Source of the DNA: Martelella alba
GTDB taxonomy: Bacteria > Pseudomonadota > Gammaproteobacteria > Enterobacterales > Enterobacteriaceae
Direction of reading: 5' to 3'
Length of the DNA stretch: 64,000 nucleotides
Assembly: GCF_005217455.1 (NCBI RefSeq)
Contig: NZ_SZPQ01000006.1
Location: 62,001-126,000 of the forward strand
The stretch's first letter is position 1. Each line of letters opens with the position of its first letter. The notes under the pieces are model-generated. The model worked only from the letters and a program-made list of their open reading frames with translations. It was not told the DNA's origin and did no database searches. The position numbers and the translations under genes are program-made. Below, piece by piece: positions 43,846 to 52,724 of the stretch.

Positions 43846-45354
43846 TCAGATTGTGATAATACCTGTAGCAATGCCCCATAACGCCGCGATGGCGGCAACC
43901 ATCACTACGATGAAAAGAACTTTCTCCAACGGGTTGAATAAATCAGACTGCTGCTCGCGCTTGGCAATGAAATATAAAATGGTGCCGGGGCCATAAATTA
44001 CGGCGGACAGTAATAGGTATTTAAGACCACCGGCATAAAGCATCAATAAAGCATAAAACGTAGCAAGGATGGCAAGGAGAAAATCTTTTTTCTGCCCGCG
44101 CGGATGGATGTCGTAGGTTTCTCCGGTCCAGGCCAGTTTCAGCCCGTAGGCGGCAACCAGCAAATAAGGAATCAGCGTCAGGGAACTGGTCAATTCCAGG
44201 GCCAGTTGGAAAGCGTAGCGGCTGAATAACGTCAATATCAAAAAGATCTGCACGCAAATATTGGTCAGCCATACCGCCGCGGACGGCACGGCCCGCCGAT
44301 TTTCAGTGGCGAAAATTTTCGGCATGCTGTGGCTCCGGGCGGCGGAATACAACACCTCGGCGGCCAGCAGCGACCAGGAAAGGTACGCGCCCAACACGGA
44401 AATAATCAGTCCCACGCTGATAAACACCGCCCCCCAGCGGCCGACCACCGCTTCAAGCACTCCGGCCATCGACGGCTGGCGCAGGGCCGCCAGATCGGGA
44501 CGCAGCAACACGCCGTATGAAAGCATGGTTACCAGAATCAGGAGACAAAGCACGCCGACAAAACCCAACACCGTCGCCGTGCCGATATGGCTGCGCTGTT
44601 TGGCGTAGCGCGAATAGACGCTGGCGCCCTCAATGCCTAAAAAAACAAACACCGTCACCAGCATGGTGCCGCGTATCTGCGAAAACAGCGACTCGGGCTG
44701 CCTGATAGGCTCAATTGCCATGGCGGCGTGACCGACGTAACCATAATCGTTTAGCGCGGCCACATCCGGGGTCGGGATCCGGGCGGGCATGCCCCAGAAA
44801 TTCAGGGCGAAATAATCCTGCTTGAAAGCGAATAGCAGGATGATGACAAAACAGAATATGGGGATGATTTTGGCGAAAGTCGCCAGGGTATTTATTGACG
44901 CCGCGCCCTTTACGCCGCGCAGCAGCAGCAGATGGAAGCCCCAAAGAATGACCGAGGCCACCGCGACCGCCGAAACGGTATTGCCGTCGCCGAATACCGG
45001 AAAGAAGGCGCCCAACGTGGATTTTATCAAGACGAAATAGGAAACATTGCCTATGCAGGTGCCGGCCCAGAAGCCGAGCGCCGAAGCGAACCCCAGATAA
45101 TCCCCAAAACCCTCCTTGGCATAAATAAATACCCCCGAATTCAAGTCGGGTTTGCGTTCGGCCAATGTCTGAAATACGAAAGCCAGCATTAACATGCCGC
45201 CCCCGGCGATGCACCAGGCAATCAGCGCGCCGAACCCGCCGGTGGCGCGGCCGAATGTCGCCGGCAGCGAGAATATGCCGGCGCCTATCATCGATCCGAC
45301 AACCAGCGCGCTCAACGACCAAAGCGATAATTTATTTTCCGATCTATCTGCCAT
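43846..45354 (-). CDS. arcD: Arginine/ornithine antiporter (APC family)
   Basis: A 502-residue, 12-13-helix APC-superfamily antiporter. The N-terminal signature VVGSMIGAGIFSLPATFGRATGG and the segment GCGGMLMLAF-like IAGGGMLMLAFVFQTLAER, plus PDLNSGVFIYAKEGFGDYLGF, are typical of ArcD. It exchanges external arginine for ornithine, or for citrulline in some relatives. It is the first gene of a two-gene arcDA operon, as in the order of Pseudomonas arcDABC. With no arcBC beside it, arginine-citrulline exchange is a possible mode here. Confidence 0.9.
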   Translation of the reverse strand: MADRSENKLSLWSLSALVVGSMIGAGIFSLPATFGRATGGFGALIAWCIAGGGMLMLAFVFQTLAERKPDLNSGVFIYAKEGFGDYLGFASALGFWAGTCIGNVSYFVLIKSTLGAFFPVFGDGNTVSAVAVASVILWGFHLLLLRGVKGAASINTLATFAKIIPIFCFVIILLFAFKQDYFALNFWGMPARIPTPDVAALNDYGYVGHAAMAIEPIRQPESLFSQIRGTMLVTVFVFLGIEGASVYSRYAKQRSHIGTATVLGFVGVLCLLILVTMLSYGVLLRPDLAALRQPSMAGVLEAVVGRWGAVFISVGLIISVLGAYLSWSLLAAEVLYSAARSHSMPKIFATENRRAVPSAAVWLTNICVQIFLILTLFSRYAFQLALELTSSLTLIPYLLVAAYGLKLAWTGETYDIHPRGQKKDFLLAILATFYALLMLYAGGLKYLLLSAVIYGPGTILYFIAKREQQSDLFNPLEKVLFIVVMVAAIAALWGIATGIITI

Positions 45355-45839
45355 AGATAATCCTATTTGCCGACAGGGAGACTTAACCTACCCCAATATT
45401 AGATCCTTAATTTGTGATCGCGACTTAATTTTTTAAGGACGACCTGGTGATCGTGTTTTTTATTGAACGACATCGCATTTTATATTTAGCACGTTTTGCA
45501 TACGGAATACCATAAAAAAAAGCATCCGTCCAGAAAGAAAACCCCTATTGACGCGGCCAGGAAACGACTCTGAATAAGGTGAATCACTTAATTTATTAAC
45601 TATTAATACCATCTTGATTGAACATATTTTAATATAACAAATCTTACTTAACTCTCCCCGATACGTCCTATCAGCCGTCATTAACTTTTCACGGTCCGTC
45701 GTCATTCCGGCGACCAGCGTTCAATATTAGCAATAATAAACCTTGTTTTTCCGCGGCACGTATCCCGCCGAAGGAAACGGCCGATTATTTATGGAAAAAT
45801 TGGCCGGATTGAAACTTATCTTGATGAGACGTTTAGCGG

Positions 45840-45930
45840 CGCGTTTTTTGCCGGCGTTCACTCACCCGCGGCGGCCCAGGGGGGCTATGCGCCTGGGGAG
45901 CGCCCGCCCGCGCCTCGCCGCCATGCGAGA
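45840..45930. repeat. Decayed ERIC-type repeat
   Basis: GCCGGCGTTCACTCACCCGC, then GGGGGCTATGCGCCTGGGGA and CTCGCCGCCATGCGAGAC, match the middle and right part of the copy at 32336 (GGCTATGCTCCTGGGACG, CTTGCCGCCGCAATGCGACTC). Confidence 0.6.
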
Positions 45931-46282
45931 CGCGGCGGCCTCCCGGTTTTGCTTGCGCCGGCCCGACGGTACGGAATACATGCCAGCCATTCCATCATTA
46001 CGACGGCGGGCGGCCGGTGGGATGTTCCATCAATAATGACCGCGATTCCATTAACGGACGGCAGCGGCCCGTTGCTGTCTTTATCGCCCCATTCATTACC
46101 GTCCCGTGATCGGCCCGCCGGCAATCAGAATAATCGGTTAAGGCTGATAACGGTTTTCTCCTTCGGCAATGGCACGATATTCGCTATCAGATGAGCAAAC
46201 TGAATGTCATAGCCATTCGATAAGTCCTTCGCCTTCGCAATCACCAGACTTTACCTATAATCATCATACGGCTTTATAGACA

Positions 46283-46385
46283 CGTCATACCTCAAGCGGC
46301 CTCTTTGCCGGCTGTGTTTGCCCGTCCCCCGGTCACTGAGTTATCGATGCGCCTGGGGTTTGCCGGCGCGCGGCCACCGCGATGG
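46283..46385. repeat. Decayed ERIC-type repeat
   Basis: GTCATACCTCAAGCGGCCTC matches the left arm; the centre and the right arm (GCCACCGCGATGG) are diverged. It ends about 78 bases before the yhjD start. Confidence 0.6.
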
Positions 46386-46462
46386 CCGGCGCGAACGAAC
46401 GCCGCCGACACAGGGGCGACTTTTGTATGGCGAATATCGTTGCACAATGGACAAGAGGAATT

Positions 46463-47464
46463 ATGGCCGATAAATTAACCACCCCCCCTGCCGTCCAGCA
46501 CGCCAAATCCCGGCCGGTTTTCGCCGATATTCATACCGGGAATGCCTGGACGGACAAAATGCTTTCACGCGGCGGGCAGGTTGTCGCCAGGATAAGCGCC
46601 AATCCAGTGATTGCCCATATGATTCGCGCTGTGGAACGGTTCAATGATCGCATGGGTAGCCAGTTCGGCGCGGCAATCACCTATTTTTCGTTTTTGTCAC
46701 TGATTCCCATTTTGATGGTGTCCTTCGCCGGCGTGGGGTTCTTCCTGGCCTCCAACCCGGATATTCTCACCGATCTTATTAATAAAATTGCCGACAGCAT
46801 CAACGACGCCACCCTGGCCAATACCCTGAAAACCACCGTGCGAACCGCGGTGGCCCAACGTACCACGGTGGGCATCACCGGGCTGTTGATTGCCCTCTAT
46901 TCCGGGCTCAACTGGATGGGCAACCTGCGCGAGGCGATTCGCGCCCAGTTGCGCGATGAATGGGAGCGCAATCCGCGCGACGCGGAGAAATTCTATATGA
47001 AATACCTGCGTGACCTGCTGTCGCTTTTCGGCCTGATCATCGCCCTGTGCATTACCCTGGCGCTAACATCAATCGCCGGCGCCGCCCAAGCCCGCATCGT
47101 CAGCGCCCTGGGACTGGACGCCATCGCCTGGCTGCGACCGGCACTGACCATTATCGGACTGACGATCTCCATTCTGGCCAATTATCTCCTGTTTTTGTGG
47201 ATTTTCTGGATCATACCCCGCCATAAACCCCACAGTATCGCCATCTTTCGCGGCACCTTGCTGGCGGCGATCGGCTTTGAAGCGATCAAAATCATTATGA
47301 CGCTGACGCTGCCGAAATTGGCCACTTCGCCCTCCGGCGCCGCTTTCGGCTCAGTGCTCGGCCTGATGGCCTTCTTTTATTTCTTTGCCCGGCTAATCCT
47401 GTTCTGTGCGGCCTGGATAGCCACCGCCGAGGCGCCGGCAAAGAAAGACGCCCGGTCATCCTAG
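46463..47464 (+). CDS. yhjD: YihY/BrkB-family inner-membrane protein YhjD
   Basis: A 333-residue membrane protein (E. coli YhjD has 337) with about six hydrophobic helices. SQFGAAITYFSFLSLIPILM is the family signature; GLNWMGNLREAIRAQLRDEW and the terminal GAAFGSVLGLMAFFYFFARL also match. In E. coli, YhjD alleles can bypass the need for the lipid A flippase, hinting at a lipid-transport role, but the function is not settled. AGAGGA precedes the ATG at 46463; the frame upstream to 46382 crosses the repeat and is not used. Synteny yhjD-yhjE-yhjG is as in E. coli. Confidence 0.9.
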   Translation: MADKLTTPPAVQHAKSRPVFADIHTGNAWTDKMLSRGGQVVARISANPVIAHMIRAVERFNDRMGSQFGAAITYFSFLSLIPILMVSFAGVGFFLASNPDILTDLINKIADSINDATLANTLKTTVRTAVAQRTTVGITGLLIALYSGLNWMGNLREAIRAQLRDEWERNPRDAEKFYMKYLRDLLSLFGLIIALCITLALTSIAGAAQARIVSALGLDAIAWLRPALTIIGLTISILANYLLFLWIFWIIPRHKPHSIAIFRGTLLAAIGFEAIKIIMTLTLPKLATSPSGAAFGSVLGLMAFFYFFARLILFCAAWIATAEAPAKKDARSS

Positions 47465-47915
47465 ACGCGTCTTGCCTGATGCCGGGCGCGGACTGTCCGA
47501 CGATGCCTTTTCCCACGGCGCGCAAGCATAACGGCAAGTCGCGCAACGCCAGCGGCCGGCGAGAATGCAACCGGCCGCTGGCGTTGCGCGTGATATTCTG
47601 ACGCCGGTAATGACTATACCGGCAGTAAATTCCGTTAAAATACCGGTTATTCCCTATATAAAACCGAATTAGGCCGCCAGTAGGTCTAGATTCGGCTTAA
47701 TTAACCTGCTTGGCGCTTTTCTTTGCCGCTTTGCCAGGGTTAAACACTGTTGAATAATTCTTGTTCAGGGGGAACCTCTGGCGGACAAGATAACAGACGC
47801 ATTATCTGCTTTATTCGCTTTTTAGCGCCCCTTTGTGCAAAAAAACACCATTGAAATTGCGTTTCCCTGTGTCTAAGATGCCTTTCTTTTACAAATTTAA
47901 TTATTAAGAAACACA
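47465..47915. other. yhjD-yhjE intergenic region
   Basis: 451 bases without a gene. It holds the 20-bp perfect hairpin at 47540-47590, a smaller palindrome (GCCGGTA at 47603-47609 against TACCGGC at 47617-47623), and an AT-rich stretch before yhjE that should contain its promoter. Confidence 0.55.
47540..47590. terminator. 20-bp perfect hairpin after yhjD
   Basis: CGCGCAACGCCAGCGGCCGG (47540-47559) is perfectly complementary to 47571-47590 around an 11-base loop. There is no U tract. It may end yhjD transcription or protect the mRNA end. Confidence 0.7.
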
Positions 47916-49238
47916 ATGCAGTCTTCCATCGCACCAACCATACCGACAGAAGCCGCGTCTTTGCCGATCAACTCGCGCGGCAAAGTCTTGGTGGCTTCGC
48001 TGATTGGCACCGCCATCGAATTTTTTGATTTTTACATTTACGCCACGGCGGCGGTGATCGTCTTTCCCCATATTTTCTTCCCCCAGGGGGATGCCGCCGC
48101 CGCCACGCTGCAATCACTGGCGACATTTGCCATCGCGTTTGTGGCGCGGCCCATCGGGTCGGCATTGTTCGGCCATTTTGGCGACCGGCTGGGACGCAAA
48201 GTGACGCTGGTGGCGTCGTTACTGACCATGGGATTGTCCACGGTTCTCATCGGCCTGTTGCCCGGTTACCAGACCATCGGCATCCTGGCGCCGATTCTGT
48301 TGGCGCTGGCGCGCTTTGGCCAAGGGCTGGGGCTGGGCGGGGAATGGGGCGGCGCAGCATTGCTGGCCACTGAAAACGCACCGGCTCACCGGCGCGCTTT
48401 ATACGGTTCGTTTCCACAATTGGGCGCGCCAATCGGTTTCTTTTTCGCCAACGGAATATTCCTGCTGTTATCCTGGCTGCTAAGCGACCAGCAATTTCTG
48501 AGCTGGGGCTGGCGGGTGCCCTTTATTCTCTCCGCGGCGCTGGTCATCATCGGGCTTTATGTGCGTATCTCGCTACATGAAACCCCGGTGTTCGCCAAAA
48601 TCGCCCAAGCCAAGGCACAGGTGCGCATCCCCATCGGCAGGCTGTTCAGCAAGCACCTGAAAGTGACGGTAATTGGCACCTTTATTATGGTGGCGACCTA
48701 TACCCTGTTTTACATCATGACCGTCTATTCGCTGACGTTCGGTACGGCCCCCAAGCCGCTGGGTCTGGGTATTTCCCGCAACGATTTCCTGCTGATGCTG
48801 ATGGTGGGGGTCATCGGGTTCGGGTTGCTGGTGCCGATAGCCGGTCAGTTGGCCGACAGTTTCGGCCGACGCAGGACCATGATCGCCATTACTCTGCTGA
48901 TCATCGTATTCGCGTTGCTGTTTCCGTCCTGGCTTGGTTCGGGCTCGTTGTGGCAGGTGATGGCGTTTCTGCTGTGCGGCTTTATTATTATGGGCCTGAC
49001 ATTCGGGCCGATGGGCGCACTGTTGCCGGAATTATTCCCCACCGAAGTGCGGTATACCGGCGCATCGTTTTCCTATAACGTCGCTTCCATTATCGGCGCC
49101 TCGGTGGCGCCCTATATCGCCACCTGGCTCAATACCCATTACGGGTTATTTTACGTGGGCGTGTATTTGGCGTCGATGGCGGTCCTGACGCTGTTGGCCT
49201 TGCTGGCCAGTCAGGAAACGCGGCATAAAACATTGTAA
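47916..49238 (+). CDS. yhjE: MFS transporter YhjE (metabolite:H+ symporter type)
   Basis: A 440-residue, 12-helix major facilitator, the same length as E. coli YhjE and close in sequence. GTAIEFFDFYIYATAAVIVF, HFGDRLGRKVTLVASLL, GLGLGGEWGGAALLATENAP and LLPELFPTEVRYTGASFSYN are signatures of the metabolite:H+ symporter (ShiA/KgtP/ProP) group. The substrate is unknown. The ATG at 47916 has no strong ribosome site, but it coincides with the family start. It follows yhjD by 451 bases. Confidence 0.93.
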   Translation: MQSSIAPTIPTEAASLPINSRGKVLVASLIGTAIEFFDFYIYATAAVIVFPHIFFPQGDAAAATLQSLATFAIAFVARPIGSALFGHFGDRLGRKVTLVASLLTMGLSTVLIGLLPGYQTIGILAPILLALARFGQGLGLGGEWGGAALLATENAPAHRRALYGSFPQLGAPIGFFFANGIFLLLSWLLSDQQFLSWGWRVPFILSAALVIIGLYVRISLHETPVFAKIAQAKAQVRIPIGRLFSKHLKVTVIGTFIMVATYTLFYIMTVYSLTFGTAPKPLGLGISRNDFLLMLMVGVIGFGLLVPIAGQLADSFGRRRTMIAITLLIIVFALLFPSWLGSGSLWQVMAFLLCGFIIMGLTFGPMGALLPELFPTEVRYTGASFSYNVASIIGASVAPYIATWLNTHYGLFYVGVYLASMAVLTLLALLASQETRHKTL

Positions 49239-49370
49239 TCAACCGTCGCTTAAAACGGTGTAGGATAAGCGCAGCTCGACGGCATTCCGCCGATGAGCGC
49301 GCTTGCCTCTTGGACGGGCCGGTATCGACATGATCCGGCCGGTTTACTTTCCGCACCGGGAACTGACATT

Positions 49371-50150
49371 ATGTTGAATAGGCGACTTCATCGTAATCCG
49401 TTGACATGGGCTTGCGCGGCGATCGTTATCGCCGCGGCCGGCGGCTTTTTTTATTTCAACCGCGCGCCGGCGGGCAATCCCGATGCGTTATGGCGGATAG
49501 ACAGCCAGCAATGCGTACCGCACCAGCAGCAGCTCGGCCATCCCGACCCCTGCCGCGAGGTAAATCTGGAAGCGGGCTACGTGGTGCTCAAGGATCGGGT
49601 AGGGCCGTTGCAGTTTCTATTGATGCCCGTGGCGAAAATCAGTGGTATCGAAAGCCCGCGATTATTGGATGAAAAAACCCCCAACTTTTTCTACCATGCT
49701 TGGCAAGCCCGACAATATATGACGGAAAAAGCCGGCACGCCGGTGCCCGACAGCGCCGTGTCCCTGGCAATCAATTCCCCGTCGGGGCGCACGCAAAACC
49801 AATTGCATATCCACATTTCCTGCCTGCGCACCGATGTCCGCCAACAACTCAATCAGGAAGCCGATATCATTGGCCCATCCTGGCAAACGCTGCCCGTTCC
49901 CTTGGCGGGCCATCCTTATCTGGCCAAGCGGATCAGCGCCAGCGGTCTGGCGGAGCAAAGCCCCTTTATTATGCTGGCGCGGGAGGTCCCGGGCGCCGCC
50001 GCCGAAATGGGGCATTATGGCATGGCGATGGCGGAACTGCCCGACGGCGCCTTTGTTCTCTTGGCGGTGGAACGTAATCTGCTGCGCGACAACCGCGCCT
50101 CGCCGGAGGAACTGCAAGACCATAACTGCGCCATCCTGCGCCACGGCTGA
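49371..50150 (+). CDS. cdh: CDP-diacylglycerol pyrophosphatase
   Basis: A 259-residue membrane-anchored hydrolase (E. coli Cdh has 251). One N-terminal signal-anchor helix (WACAAIVIAAAGGFFYF) is followed by the catalytic domain with the HIT-like motif HIHISC, preceded by SLAINSPSGRTQNQL. Other matches: EAGYVVLKDRVGPLQFLLMP and QSPFIMLAREVPGAAAEMG. It splits CDP-diacylglycerol into CMP and phosphatidate. The ATG at 49371 is chosen because the family starts there; the open frame reaches back to 49293. In E. coli cdh lies elsewhere on the chromosome, so its place between yhjE and yhjG is a lineage feature. It converges on yhjG. Confidence 0.92.
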   Translation: MLNRRLHRNPLTWACAAIVIAAAGGFFYFNRAPAGNPDALWRIDSQQCVPHQQQLGHPDPCREVNLEAGYVVLKDRVGPLQFLLMPVAKISGIESPRLLDEKTPNFFYHAWQARQYMTEKAGTPVPDSAVSLAINSPSGRTQNQLHIHISCLRTDVRQQLNQEADIIGPSWQTLPVPLAGHPYLAKRISASGLAEQSPFIMLAREVPGAAAEMGHYGMAMAELPDGAFVLLAVERNLLRDNRASPEELQDHNCAILRHG

Positions 50151-50172
50151 CCCGGCGGGTTGCGCTTCGCCG

Positions 50173-52233
50173 TTATTTGGCCTGTTTCATCTGTTTGAGA
50201 ATGGGTCCGCACTGGTTTTGGTCGCCGCTGCTGGGTGAAATCAGCGCCAGTAGCGCCGCCGCCGGCGTCAGTACCGCCCCCAGCGCCACCGCGGCCGCCC
50301 CACGGGTAATGAGCGGCCCGGGTTTCACCCCGGCGTCGGGATGTTTGAACGTGCCGCGCACATACAGCGGTGAGCGCAATGTGACTATTCGCACGCCCTT
50401 GCTTTCCGGATCAATGGATAAATTCATACGTTCGGTGGCGAAGTTGGTGGTGCCGGAAATACGAATCACCGCATTTTCAGTATCGAACAAAAACAGATGT
50501 GGCGTGGCGAGACCGTTTTGGACGTTTAAATCCGCCGCGGCGCAATTGATTTTCACCTGTTCGTCGCCAAACAGTTTACCCACCACATAGTTGCCGACAT
50601 TCAGGCCGGCGATTTCCATCAGGTTACGGCTTATCACGCCGTCGTTCATCAGTAGCCGTAGCGTCCCGTTGCTGCTGCCGAGCAAGGCGGCCACTGAATT
50701 GCCGGTTCCGGTAAACTGCGCATCGCCGTTTAGTTCGCCCATGCTGCTGCGCATGGCGTCCACATTCGGGAACAGCGCTTTGAGCTGCAAACCCCGGGCA
50801 TGCAGATCGGCCCGGCCGCGCATCGGGGTGAGGTTACCCTCCAGCCGGATGGTGGCGTTGAGATTGCCCCGCGCCAGGCCAAAGCGCAGTGGGTCAAGCC
50901 GCAGCACGCCGTCATCTAATTTGACATGCGTATACAAATCGCTGATAGGCAAGGATTTACCATGCTCGATACGTTTACCGCTGAAGGTCACATCCGCATC
51001 CATGGTATCCCACTTATCGGTTTCGAACTGGGTATGGGGCAGAACTTTATCCGGTGGCTGGACCGCCTGCGTCCTGGCCTTTTCCTTGCCGGCGGCGGTG
51101 CCCGAATCGGCGCCGATCAACGGGCCCAGATCGGCGAATCGCAATTGGTTCGATACCACTTCCCCGGTCAGCGTGGGACGCGGTTGACTTTGCACATATT
51201 CCAGCGACCCGTGAATATCGCTCTGGCCTATCCGGCCGTTGAATTTTTCATAACGGAACCGGTTGCCCTCCTTGCCCTGAAAATGGGCGATGAGGTGTCC
51301 GTCAGTGGCATAGGGCGGCGTATCAGGCAATACCACGCCTGTCAGGCCATGCAAATCGCCGAGACTGTTGCCGGACAGTTTCAGCCGCAGATCCAGCCCG
51401 CCCAGGTTCATCGGATCATCCAGCGTGCCGGTCAACGCCACCCGGGTATCGCCGGAGCTTACGTCGGCTTGCAATGGAAACGGCCGGTCTTTGCTGCGCA
51501 GCGACAGCATCCCGCCGATTTTGCCTTCGCCCCGAAGAGGCTCGTTGTTGTATTTACCGCTGACCTTCCAGCCAAAGACATAATCATCGGGTTTGGCGGC
51601 GGTATCGGTCGCGGGGGAATCACTGCCGGACAGTTCGGCATAGGGCACCGGTTTACCCAGCGGATTCACCAGCAGATGAACGTCTGCTTTGGTGATGGCA
51701 TCCTGATAATCGATCTTGCCCTGATCGAACACAATTTCGTCCACCTTGAATGACCAGGTCGAGGGAGGGCTGTTTTGCTGTTGCGCGATATCGCTATTGG
51801 CCAGATTAAAAGTCCAGTTGTTTTTTCCGTCGGCCAGGCGTTTAAGGGAGGCGTCGGGCGCGACCAGGGTAATACGCGGCAGGTAAACCTCTTTATGCAA
51901 CAATGCCAGCGGCGATATGCTGGCGTCCACCCGGGTCAGCCGGGCGGTGTAGTCGCCGGGAATGTCGGGGGGATTGCCCAGCACCACGTCCTGTGCATGC
52001 AGATGGGGCCACGGCACCCATGAGCGCCAACCGGTTTCACCGGGCTGACGCTGCCACCGCACGCCCAAATCGCCGTTGATGGCGAACGGGCGATTGAGTT
52101 CCGCCGACACTTTCTGGTCGATGGCGGGTTTCAGACGATTGAGATCGTATGTGGCGATATAGATAATGGCAGCGATGATCAGCAACAGCAAAACCACGAG
52201 TGTCGCGCTAATCGCCTTACTGGTTCTGGTCAT
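50173..52233 (-). CDS. yhjG: AsmA-family protein YhjG
   Basis: A 686-residue AsmA-like protein (E. coli YhjG has about 690). One N-terminal membrane helix (LVVLLLLIIAAIIYIATYDL) anchors a long periplasmic beta-rich region (ELNRPFAINGDLGVRWQRQPG); the AsmA C-terminal domain includes GRADLHARGLQLKALFP, LRLLMNDGVISRNLMEIAGL and FATERMNLSIDPESKG. AsmA-family proteins are implicated in lipid movement between membranes and in outer-membrane homeostasis. The ATG at 52233 matches the family start; an ATG at 52275 is in frame. In E. coli pdeH lies beyond it; that gene is absent here. Confidence 0.9.
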   Translation of the reverse strand: MTRTSKAISATLVVLLLLIIAAIIYIATYDLNRLKPAIDQKVSAELNRPFAINGDLGVRWQRQPGETGWRSWVPWPHLHAQDVVLGNPPDIPGDYTARLTRVDASISPLALLHKEVYLPRITLVAPDASLKRLADGKNNWTFNLANSDIAQQQNSPPSTWSFKVDEIVFDQGKIDYQDAITKADVHLLVNPLGKPVPYAELSGSDSPATDTAAKPDDYVFGWKVSGKYNNEPLRGEGKIGGMLSLRSKDRPFPLQADVSSGDTRVALTGTLDDPMNLGGLDLRLKLSGNSLGDLHGLTGVVLPDTPPYATDGHLIAHFQGKEGNRFRYEKFNGRIGQSDIHGSLEYVQSQPRPTLTGEVVSNQLRFADLGPLIGADSGTAAGKEKARTQAVQPPDKVLPHTQFETDKWDTMDADVTFSGKRIEHGKSLPISDLYTHVKLDDGVLRLDPLRFGLARGNLNATIRLEGNLTPMRGRADLHARGLQLKALFPNVDAMRSSMGELNGDAQFTGTGNSVAALLGSSNGTLRLLMNDGVISRNLMEIAGLNVGNYVVGKLFGDEQVKINCAAADLNVQNGLATPHLFLFDTENAVIRISGTTNFATERMNLSIDPESKGVRIVTLRSPLYVRGTFKHPDAGVKPGPLITRGAAAVALGAVLTPAAALLALISPSSGDQNQCGPILKQMKQAK

Positions 52234-52339
52234 GTCGGCTTTTTCCCCTTGCGGCGCCTTTGTTATGTCAATCATAACCGCGTCATCCCGCCCTCCTTCT
52301 CCGGGTCCGCCACCCGTCCCCCGGACACATGGCAGACCG

Positions 52340-52397
52340 TGCGATCAGGGTGGGCGGACGCAGCCAACAACGCGGCGTCTTGAAGTATCTCGAGTAT
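52340..52397. repeat. Partial ERIC-type repeat
   Basis: GCGATCAGGGTGGGCGGACG, then CAGCCAACAACGCGG and TCTTGAAGTATCTCGAGTAT, form the right half of an ERIC element; the left half is unrecognisable. Confidence 0.7.
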
Positions 52398-52476
52398 AGA
52401 CGAGGATTTTTTTATCTGCCGCGACCCAAACAGGCAACCGGCCGGCCAATGAACGACGATCCGCGTCAAATTTAAT

Positions 52477-52491
52477 TAAAACAACGTTTCA
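52477..52491. promoter_or_regulatory. KdgR-like operator upstream of kdgK
   Basis: Read on the minus strand, TGAAACGTTGTTTTA differs at two positions from the KdgR-box core TGAAACA-N-TGTTTCA. It lies 233 bases upstream of kdgK, whose product consumes the KdgR inducer 2-keto-3-deoxygluconate. The large inverted repeat lies between the site and the gene. Confidence 0.45.
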
Positions 52492-52525
52492 ACAGCTATT
52501 GACTGAACCGGTCGATCTGTTGAGA

Positions 52526-52676
52526 CTAAGAGCCTATCCCAGAAGGCGTAATTGTCGCGGCCAGTTGGAGACGGACCGCGCGCGCAAGCCGGCGCGCGCA
52601 CGGAGTACGTGAGGATATCGAGCACGTCCCAGCGCCCAAAAGGCAGGTAAATAGTCTTGATGGAACAGGCTTTAAA
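52526..52676. repeat. Imperfect inverted-repeat element (MITE-like) upstream of kdgK
   Basis: The left end AGAGCCTATCCCAGAAGGC is roughly complementary to the right end (GTCTTGATGGAACAGGCTTT). The centre contains a perfect 8-bp stem, GCGCGCGC (52578-52585) against GCGCGCGC (52592-52599). From memory, similar GCCTATC...GGC elements are scattered between genes in Pectobacterium-type genomes. It is not an ERIC element. Confidence 0.6.
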
Positions 52677-52724
52677 CGGACAATCACTCTCATTAGTCAC
52701 TTTATTCATACAGGCCAGCAGTTA

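Larger units (their letters stand above)
45355..46462. other. Long intergenic region between arcD and yhjD with decayed ERIC elements
   Basis: 1.1 kb with no convincing gene. The arcD-proximal 350 bases are AT-rich and should carry the arcDA promoter; I could not find a convincing FNR or ArgR site. Two decayed ERIC repeats lie at 45840-45930 and 46283-46385. A 97-codon frame at 45743-46036 is Arg/Ala-rich, covers one of the repeats and is probably accidental. Confidence 0.55.
52234..52724. other. yhjG-kdgK divergent intergenic region
   Basis: 491 bases holding a partial ERIC repeat (52340-52397), a KdgR-like site (52477-52491) and a large imperfect inverted repeat (52526-52676). No gene is seen; pdeH, which E. 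coli has here, is missing. Confidence 0.6.

Noticed and set aside
45355-45742. FNR or ArgR sites upstream of arcD
   Set aside because: AT-rich half-sites such as CTTGATTGAAC are present, but none reaches a convincing full consensus.
45743-46036. 97-codon Arg/Ala-rich frame before yhjD
   Set aside because: Coincides with a decayed ERIC repeat and has no recognisable domain.
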